A DNA stretch of 10,481 bases from Acuticoccus sp038745295. GTDB taxonomy: Bacteria > Pseudomonadota > Alphaproteobacteria > Rhizobiales > Amorphaceae. Positions 6,431 through 10,481 of the stretch are shown in pieces. Within the stretch, counting starts at the first letter, position 1. Each line of letters starts with the position of its first letter. The stretch is taken from contig JBCDLN010000132.1 of assembly GCA_038745295.1 (NCBI GenBank), positions 1 through 10,481 on the forward strand. The letters are read 5' to 3'. The notes beneath the pieces were generated by a model that was not told the DNA's origin, ran no database searches, and worked only from the letters and a program-made list of their open reading frames with translations. The position numbers and the translations under genes were made by a program.

Positions 6431-7357
6431 CTAGCGGATGCCTTGGGCGGACAGCTCCACCACTTGGGCCGCTTTATCTTTGGTGATGAGGTTGGGGCCT
6501 GAGGGCACGTTGCCGCCAGGGATCAGCCCGTAGCTGGCATTAAGGGCCAGGAAGTTTACCGGCAGGTAGCCTTGGAGATACTGCTGCTGGTCAATGGCGA
6601 AGACGGCTTCACCGTCGGCAATGGCCTCAAGGAAGCTCGCCGAAAGGTCAAACGAAGCCACCTTCACGGTATCGCCCATGCCCATTTTCTTGACGGCCGC
6701 CACAGCAGGCTCACCAGCCAGCGAGGCGCCAAGGGCCATCACGGTGTCGATGTCGCCATCAGAATCGAGCGCAGCGGTCACCTTTGCTTCGATTTCAGAG
6801 GGATCGTTGGTGGTGGGCAGGACCGTCACAGGCTTGCCAAAACCATCAGTAAAGCCCTGGCAGCGGAGGTCCAGCGCCACGTTCCCCACTTCGTGATTGA
6901 TGCAAAGACCCTTTTGGCCACCCATTTGGGCAAGCCGCTCACCGGCGGCCTTGCCGGCATCATATTCGTCCTGACCAACGTGAAGGAGCGCACCCAGCTT
7001 CTTCGACACGTCCGAGCCAGAGTTCATGGAGATCACCGGAATGCCCGCAGCAACCGCCTTCTCGATGGACGGACCAAGTGCATCCGCATCAGGGATCGAG
7101 ACCACAAGACCGTCGGGCTCTTGGTTGACGGCGGCATCGATGAGCTGGCTCATGGCCACCATGTCGAAAGTTTCCGGCGCACGGTACGAGACGTTGATGC
7201 CGCTGTCTTGGGCCGCTTTCTCGACGCCGTTCTTCACCACCGACCAGAACGGGTCACTCGCCTGACCGTGCGACACCACGATGATGTCCGTGGCAAACGC
7301 TGCCGGGCTGAACGCGACGATGGCCGCGGCAAGTGTGGATTTTGCGATGAGTTTCAT
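6431..7357 (-). CDS. Sugar-type ABC transporter periplasmic substrate-binding protein
   Basis: This 308-residue protein is the periplasmic receptor of the importer. It opens with a clear signal peptide, MKLIAKS then a hydrophobic core ending AAFA at residue 22. The mature part, starting near TDIIVVSHGQASDPFW, has the two-lobe Peripla_BP_4 (ribose-binding type) pattern: QLIDAAVNQEPDGLVVSIPD in the first lobe, GIPVISMNSG in the hinge region, and VKVASFDLSASFLEAI followed by FAIDQQQYLQGYL late in the second lobe. The ATG at 7357 is chosen over an upstream in-frame TTG at 7369 because GGAGG sits exactly five bases before it and the TTG overlaps that site. It is the promoter-proximal gene of the operon. 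The ligand is unknown; a sugar, polyol or sugar-like molecule is the family expectation. Confidence 0.93.
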   Translation of the reverse strand: MKLIAKSTLAAAIVAFSPAAFATDIIVVSHGQASDPFWSVVKNGVEKAAQDSGINVSYRAPETFDMVAMSQLIDAAVNQEPDGLVVSIPDADALGPSIEKAVAAGIPVISMNSGSDVSKKLGALLHVGQDEYDAGKAAGERLAQMGGQKGLCINHEVGNVALDLRCQGFTDGFGKPVTVLPTTNDPSEIEAKVTAALDSDGDIDTVMALGASLAGEPAVAAVKKMGMGDTVKVASFDLSASFLEAIADGEAVFAIDQQQYLQGYLPVNFLALNASYGLIPGGNVPSGPNLITKDKAAQVVELSAQGIR

Positions 7358-7365
7358 GGGTTCCT

Positions 7366-7394
7366 CCAAAATAAAAAGCAGGGTTGCACCCCTG
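7366..7394 (-). terminator. Terminator-like hairpin in the leader of the ABC operon
   Basis: On the minus strand CAGGG, a 6-base loop and CCCTG are followed by CTTTTTATTTT, which runs straight into the ribosome binding site of the binding-protein gene. It could end transcription from the thioesterase side or act as an attenuator. The 5-bp stem is weak. Confidence 0.4.
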
Positions 7395-7456
7395 TTCTTC
7401 GGTTTTCGACATCGGACAATGCCTCAAAAACACTGCTGCCGGTAGTCGAGTGGACG

Positions 7457-7468
7457 GTTCTGTAGAAC
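7457..7468. promoter_or_regulatory. Palindrome upstream of the ABC operon, possible operator
   Basis: GTTCT-GT-AGAAC is a 12-bp palindrome with perfect 5-bp arms, 99 bases upstream of the binding-protein ATG. It overlaps the -10 half of a weak minus-strand promoter candidate (TTGCGC, 17 bases, TACAGA). A repressor site controlling substrate uptake would fit, but no regulator gene is in the window. Confidence 0.3.
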
Positions 7469-7608
7469 GTTAATTCCCAAGGCGCAACGGAGGGAAAGCG
7501 CCATTTTGCGGCGCCATCGACCCTGCTGCCGGGCGGCAAACCCGTTCTGGCACCCTGGCACTTGACACCTGAAGACAGGGCTCCGCTGGGGCTTTGACGC
7601 TCGCCCGT

Positions 7609-8004
7609 TTAGGCTGTGACGGTCGGCACAGGGCGCGGGCGACGACCTGAATCGATCGCAACAAACGTGAACACAGCTTCCGTCACCTTTTCGCGAAGAT
7701 TCCCTTCCCGGCTGCGACGCCAGGTCTCGACCCGAATGCGCATCGATGTGCGCCCCGTGCCGATGAGATGGGAGTAGACCGACACCTCATCGCCCACGAG
7801 GACGGGCCGGATAAAGCTCATCGCGTCGACGCTGACGGTGGCGCAGCGGCCCCGCGCCACCCTGGCGGCCGTGTTGCCGGCCGCCATATCCATCAGCGCC
7901 ATCAGCCAGCCACCGAAAATGTCGCCAGCAGGATTGGTATCGCCCGGCATGGCCACTGTGCGGATTGTGGGCTCGCCCTCGGGCGGCGTCTCGTCAACAG
8001 TCAT
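7609..8004 (-). CDS. YciA-type acyl-CoA thioesterase (hotdog fold)
   Basis: This cytoplasmic enzyme hydrolyses acyl-CoA thioesters to the free acid and CoA. The 131-residue product shows the family core: GDTNPAGDIFGGWLMALMDMAAG (21-43), which spans the hot-dog helix and the conserved acidic residues, VSVDAMSFIRPVLVGDEV (57-74) and TGRTSMRIRVETW (83-95). Length is typical for a single hotdog unit, which would assemble as a multimer. No good Shine-Dalgarno sequence precedes the ATG at 8004, so the exact start is less certain; homology begins by about residue 15. It lies downstream of the BKACE gene on the same strand, but 252 bases and a decayed repeat separate them. The acyl chain preference cannot be predicted. 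Confidence 0.88.
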   Translation of the reverse strand: MTVDETPPEGEPTIRTVAMPGDTNPAGDIFGGWLMALMDMAAGNTAARVARGRCATVSVDAMSFIRPVLVGDEVSVYSHLIGTGRTSMRIRVETWRRSREGNLREKVTEAVFTFVAIDSGRRPRPVPTVTA

Positions 8005-8052
8005 CGCGCAGATCGCGCCCGGATCAACTGGCCCTTTGACAAAAAAACCGGC

Positions 8053-8150
8053 TTAGCTGTCGTTGCCATCAACGTTATTCATCGCGGAACCGCTATAGGA
8101 GCCGTGCCTCCCTGCTCCCGCCTATGAGCAATTGTCCCGCGGTGGGCCTG
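8053..8150 (-). pseudogene. Decayed 3' end of an unrecognised repeated gene, copy 2
   Basis: This is the inverted partner of the repeat at 53-151. The frame starts QAHRGTIAHRREQGGTAP, without the stop seen in copy 1. It then loses one base relative to copy 1 at about 8098-8099, which throws the reading frame into a stop. After the deletion the original frame resumes as GSA and MNNVDGNDS, ending in TAA at 8053-8055. Copies 1 and 2 therefore carry different disabling changes. On this strand a CGGCT just inside the repeat can pair with AGCCG right after the stop, and seven T follow (8041-8047). The stretch could therefore also be the 3' end of a small RNA, or a leader of the thioesterase gene whose ATG lies 48 bases further on. 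I do not recognise the encoded sequence. Confidence 0.5.
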
Positions 8151-8179
8151 ACCGTGTCGGCTCCGAAGGAACGTCGCTG

Positions 8180-8196
8180 TTTGGTGTCCCACCAAA
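8180..8196 (-). terminator. Hairpin downstream of the BKACE gene, weak terminator candidate
   Basis: TTTGGTG and CACCAAA form a perfect 7-bp stem with a 3-base loop, 60 bases after the BKACE stop. No T run follows. The GGTGGG within it could instead pair with CCCACC inside the neighbouring decayed repeat, so the fold is uncertain. Confidence 0.3.
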
Positions 8197-8256
8197 GGAA
8201 CATATGAAAGGGGTTTTGGCGGAGCTCAGAGTGCACAAACTTCAGAGCTTCTACAC

Positions 8257-9087
8257 CTAATGGACCGAAAGGCCCAAGATTGAGCGCGCTTCAGCCACCG
8301 TGGCCGGGCGACGGCCGTGGGAGCCCAACACGTCCACGCACCGCTGCACGAGCGCGGCGTTGGAGGGCGCCAGTGTTTGTTTGTTCATGCGGACGTTATC
8401 TTCCAGCCCAGTGCGGCAGTGGCCGCCCAACTCAGCACACCACTCGTTGAGCGTGATTTGGCCGCGGCCGATCCCGGCACCGCACCAAGTCGCATCCGGC
8501 ATCAGCCGCTTGGTGGTTTTGACAAAGAACTCAAAGACGTCGCGGTCTACAGGCATGGCGTTTTTCACGCCCATCACGAATTGCACGTGGAGTGGGCGTT
8601 TGAGGCGGCCGTCTTCAGCCATCTTGGCCGCTTGGAAAATATGGGACAGGTCAAACGCCTCGATCTCGGGCTTGATGTTGTAGGTGCGCATCTCGCCGGC
8701 GAGCCAATCCACCAGATCGGGGCTGTTTTCATAAACGCGCGTGGGGAAGTTGTTCGACCCCACGGTCAGAGACGCCATGTCGGGCGATAGGGGGAGCATC
8801 CCCCCGCGCTCCCGCCCGGTGCCGGAGCGGCCCCCTGTGGAGAGCTGGACGATCATCCCCTTGCAGTGGGTTTCAATCCCCTCTTTGAGCCTTGCAAACC
8901 GCTCAGGGTCGGAGGTGGGGCGGCCTTCGTCATCGCGCACGTGGCAGTGGGCGATGGTTGCGCCGGCCTCGAACGCTTCGTGGGTGGATTCAATTTGCTC
9001 GGCGATGGTGATGGGGACGGCAGGGTTGTCCGCCTTTGTTGGCAATGAGCCTGTGATGGCAACGCAGATGATGGCTGGCTCTGTCAT
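8257..9087 (-). CDS. Beta-keto acid cleavage enzyme (BKACE, DUF849 family)
   Basis: BKACE enzymes are zinc-dependent. They react a beta-keto acid with acetyl-CoA, releasing acetoacetate and a new acyl-CoA. The founding member, Kce of lysine fermentation, cleaves 3-keto-5-aminohexanoate, and others use dehydrocarnitine or beta-ketoadipate. The 276-residue product is the usual length and shows ICVAITGSLPT at the N-terminus, AHCHVRDDEGRPT (46-58) with the zinc ligands His47 and His49, QLSTGGRSG (81-89), PEIEAFD (140-146) and HCRTGLEDNVR (223-233) containing the expected third ligand Glu229 plus Arg225 and Asp230. The active site therefore looks intact. The start at 9087 is preceded by AGAGAG. 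Which beta-keto acid it uses cannot be told from this sequence. A thioesterase lies downstream and a RutE-like reductase diverges upstream, which fits acid catabolism without proving it. Confidence 0.9.
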   Translation of the reverse strand: MTEPAIICVAITGSLPTKADNPAVPITIAEQIESTHEAFEAGATIAHCHVRDDEGRPTSDPERFARLKEGIETHCKGMIVQLSTGGRSGTGRERGGMLPLSPDMASLTVGSNNFPTRVYENSPDLVDWLAGEMRTYNIKPEIEAFDLSHIFQAAKMAEDGRLKRPLHVQFVMGVKNAMPVDRDVFEFFVKTTKRLMPDATWCGAGIGRGQITLNEWCAELGGHCRTGLEDNVRMNKQTLAPSNAALVQRCVDVLGSHGRRPATVAEARSILGLSVH

Positions 9088-9220
9088 GGCACTCTCTTTG
9101 GCATCCCGATCTTAACGGCCCCGACGAGCCCACCCGCACGCGCTTTATGGCTGGCGTTGGGGACTTGTCTTGCCCGGGGTTTCCCCTCGGATCGGTCGCA
9201 GTGGCGGCTTCGCTGTGATC

Positions 9221-9235
9221 CTAGAACGACTCTAG
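9221..9235. promoter_or_regulatory. Inverted repeat between divergent genes, possible operator
   Basis: CTAGA, five bases, TCTAG forms a perfect 5-bp-arm inverted repeat near the middle of the divergent gap. A regulator binding here could act on both the BKACE gene and the reductase. CTAG is generally rare in bacterial DNA, which makes two in a symmetric pair slightly more notable. No regulator is visible. Confidence 0.25.
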
Positions 9236-9322
9236 ACACTGCCGTAGCAAAGGATGACGGCGAAACAAAGCGTCGCAGGCGATCATACCCAGCGTTTCAG
9301 CCGGGGCACACAAGGCTGTGGT

Positions 9323-9351
9323 TTGACACCGCCAGCATCGGTCCGTAGCAG
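9323..9351 (+). promoter_or_regulatory. Sigma70-type promoter for the RutE-like gene
   Basis: A perfect -35 box TTGACA (9323-9328), a 17-base spacer and TAGCAG (9346-9351, three of six consensus bases) lie about 40 bases before the reductase ATG. The -35 match and spacing are good and the -10 is poor. Confidence 0.45.
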
Positions 9352-9392
9352 TCGGCGCCGGAATTCCTCGTCGCGAAAAGGATGGGTGCACA

Positions 9393-10061
9393 ATGGCGAA
9401 CCCGCAATCGGCAGATATTGAGGCACAGGACGAAGCCGCCCGCGAAGAGGTCCGCGCGTTGCGGCGCGTCATCACGGAAGCTGACAGCGACACCATGCGC
9501 CTCCTTCTGACGGAGGCACGCACCCACAACGGTTGGCAGGACCGTGATGTGTCAGAGGAGACCCTTCGCCAGCTCTACGACATGGCGAAGATGGGCCCCA
9601 CCTCCATGAACCAGCAACCCATGCGGCTCATTTTCGTGAAGAGCGCGGAAAACAAAGAAAAACTCGCCGCGCTCGCGGCCGCCGGCAACAAGCCCAAGGT
9701 GCTGGCCGCCCCCGTATGCGCGATTGTGGGCTACGACCTAGAGTTCTACGAGCGCCTTGCAGACGTTTTCCCGCCCAACCCCAACGCGCGGGAGATCTTT
9801 GCCGATAAGCCGGATGTGACGGCCACTCACGCCTTCCGCAACGGAACGCTTCAAGGGGCGTGGTTCATGATTGCCGCCCGCGCTTTGGGGCTCGATGTGG
9901 GAGCGATGTCCGGCTACGACCACGACGGTGTTGATCAAGCCTTCTTTGCAGGCACCGCCGTCAAATCGAACTTTTTGTGCAATCTGGGCTATGCGGACGA
10001 GACGAAGATTTTCCGCCGGCTCCCGCGCCTGCCGTTCGACGAGGTTGCGTCAATCATCTAG
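9393..10061 (+). CDS. RutE/HadB-family NAD(P)H nitroreductase (malonic semialdehyde reductase-like)
   Basis: This family binds FMN. RutE reduces malonic semialdehyde to 3-hydroxypropionate in pyrimidine-ring catabolism, and relatives reduce other aldehydes or nitro compounds. The 222-residue product matches RutE along its length: EARTHNGW (41-48), GPTSMNQQP (68-76, where RutE has GPTSANCSP), a LAAPVCAIVGYDLEFYERL stretch (about 104-122), GLDVGAMSGYD (166-176) and FRRLPRLPFDE (207-217). It is about 26 residues longer at the N-terminus than E. coli RutE, with an acidic segment there. An ATG at 9495 (residue 35) would trim this but has no ribosome binding site; the chosen ATG has only a distant AAAAGG. 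No other rut genes are in the window, so the substrate may differ. It converges on the Fe-S assembly gene. Confidence 0.85.
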   Translation: MANPQSADIEAQDEAAREEVRALRRVITEADSDTMRLLLTEARTHNGWQDRDVSEETLRQLYDMAKMGPTSMNQQPMRLIFVKSAENKEKLAALAAAGNKPKVLAAPVCAIVGYDLEFYERLADVFPPNPNAREIFADKPDVTATHAFRNGTLQGAWFMIAARALGLDVGAMSGYDHDGVDQAFFAGTAVKSNFLCNLGYADETKIFRRLPRLPFDEVASII

Positions 10062-10075
10062 GCAACGGGTCCCAA

Positions 10076-10112
10076 GGGTGCCGGCGGATCGCGTTGGTCT
10101 GCCGGCGCACCC
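10076..10112. terminator. Hairpin between convergent genes, probable bidirectional terminator
   Basis: GGGTGCCGGC pairs with GCCGGCGCACCC as a 10-bp GC-rich stem with a two-base bulge. It begins 15 bases after the RutE-like stop and lies 40 bases from the stop of the converging Fe-S gene. There is no T run on either strand. Confidence 0.4.
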
Positions 10113-10151
10113 GCTGATCTGCCCCACCATCAGCGCGGCGCGGTTCGCCGA

Positions 10152-10481
10152 TTAGCTCGCTGCCTTCAGCTCCACCGATTCGCCGCACCCGCAGGCGGAC
10201 ACCTCGTTGGGGTTCTGGAAAATGAAGCCTGAGCGAAATTTGGTAATTTCGTAGTCCATCCGCGAGCCCAGGAGGAACAGGACGGCCATCTTGTCGACGA
10301 ACACGCGGGCACCATCAGCTTCGACCACTTCGTCCTTCGAGTCGGCTTCGGCGACAGCATCCATTGTATATTCCATGCCCGCGCACCCACCTTTTTTGAT
10401 GCCAACGCGGATGCCGGCAAGCGGTGGATCTTTTGACGCCATCAACTCACGCACCCGCTCGGCGGCGGCGTCCGAAAGGCT
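10152..10481 (-). CDS. sufA: SufA/IscA-type iron-sulfur cluster assembly protein, 5' end beyond window
   Basis: A-type carrier proteins bind a nascent Fe-S cluster and pass it to target enzymes. Of this product 109 residues are visible, and the frame runs open to the window edge. It reads SLSDAAAERVRELMAS at the edge, the usual N-terminal helix of the family, so the true start lies outside and an in-frame GTG at 10454 is not the start. The three cluster-ligand cysteines are present: one in GGCAGMEYTM (visible residue 33) and two in ACGCGES (97 and 99). VLFLLGSRMDYE and SGFIFQNPN match the SufA form found at the end of alphaproteobacterial suf operons, so other suf genes are expected upstream, beyond the right edge. 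IscA or ErpA remain possible labels; the family is secure. Confidence 0.88.
   Translation of the reverse strand, partial: SLSDAAAERVRELMASKDPPLAGIRVGIKKGGCAGMEYTMDAVAEADSKDEVVEADGARVFVDKMAVLFLLGSRMDYEITKFRSGFIFQNPNEVSACGCGESVELKAAS

Larger units (their letters stand above)
9088..9392. other. Divergent intergenic region between BKACE and RutE-like genes
   Basis: This 305-base gap contains the promoters of both divergent genes. Its right end holds the sigma70-like site at 9323-9351, and an inverted repeat lies at 9221-9235. A GGGG-TTT-CCCC hairpin lies at 9176-9186. No further gene or RNA is evident, and I find no clear promoter for the BKACE side. Confidence 0.5.

Noticed and set aside
8036..8064. 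TTGACA at 8036-8041 on the plus strand as a promoter
   Set aside because: No -10-like hexamer occurs at 16-18 bases (17 bases on is GTCGTT), and no plus-strand gene follows.
7768..8127. Plus-strand open frame of 119 codons spanning the thioesterase and the decayed repeat
   Set aside because: Most of it is antisense to the thioesterase. Within the repeat, differences between the two copies do not favour the third position of this frame.
53..8150. The repeat pair as terminal inverted repeats of a transposon carrying the genes between
   Set aside because: There is no transposase between them, no target duplication that I can see, and the copies carry coding-like decay up to a stop codon rather than symmetrical ends. 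The enclosed genes look like ordinary chromosomal ones.
8101..8160. Decayed repeat as SRP RNA, 6S RNA, tmRNA or RNase P RNA
   Set aside because: A GGTCAGGCC stretch briefly recalls SRP RNA, but the conserved GGAAGGAAGCAGCC loop region and the signature elements of the other RNAs are missing.

Overview
The window reads as part of a GC-rich alphaproteobacterial chromosome, probably a free-living, possibly marine, Hyphomicrobiales- or Rhodobacterales-like organism. That is inferred from gene content: a SufA-type protein closely resembling the rhizobial form, a BKACE (DUF849) enzyme, a CoxG homologue, an orphan RTX exoprotein and a single-domain sugar ABC ATPase. No rRNA, tRNA, CRISPR array or intact insertion sequence is visible.

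Layout. Positions 1-224 have no intact gene but hold a decayed repeat (53-151, +). A CoxG/SRPBCC gene follows on the minus strand (225-758). A 375-base divergent gap leads to mtnK on the plus strand (1134-2462), which converges on an RTX-repeat secreted protein gene on the minus strand (2593-4161). Next is a minus-strand, three-gene sugar-type ABC import operon. It is transcribed from about 7.4 kb downwards: periplasmic binding protein (6431-7357), terminator, permease (5182-6288), ATPase (4370-5182). A YciA-type acyl-CoA thioesterase (7609-8004) and a BKACE enzyme (8257-9087), both minus, lie upstream of it. The second, inverted copy of the decayed repeat (8053-8150) sits between those two. 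A RutE-family reductase (9393-10061, +) diverges from the BKACE gene behind a plausible sigma70-type promoter. The window ends inside a SufA/IscA-type Fe-S assembly gene (10152 to the edge, minus).

How the genes work together. The only clear operon is the ABC importer, with Shine-Dalgarno-led genes, a strong terminator after the binding protein and a TGATG overlap between permease and ATPase. BKACE, thioesterase and RutE-like reductase could belong to one acid/acyl-CoA catabolic route, but this rests on proximity alone. MtnK acts in methylthioribose (methionine) salvage and has no partner genes here.

The least expected observation is the pair of inverted ~99-bp repeats near 0.1 kb and 8.1 kb, about 88% identical. 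Both end at a stop codon after the peptide MNNVDGND(T/S). Most of their differences fall on one codon position, so they look like decayed 3' ends of the same unrecognised gene; a structured RNA or leader-peptide element is the alternative.
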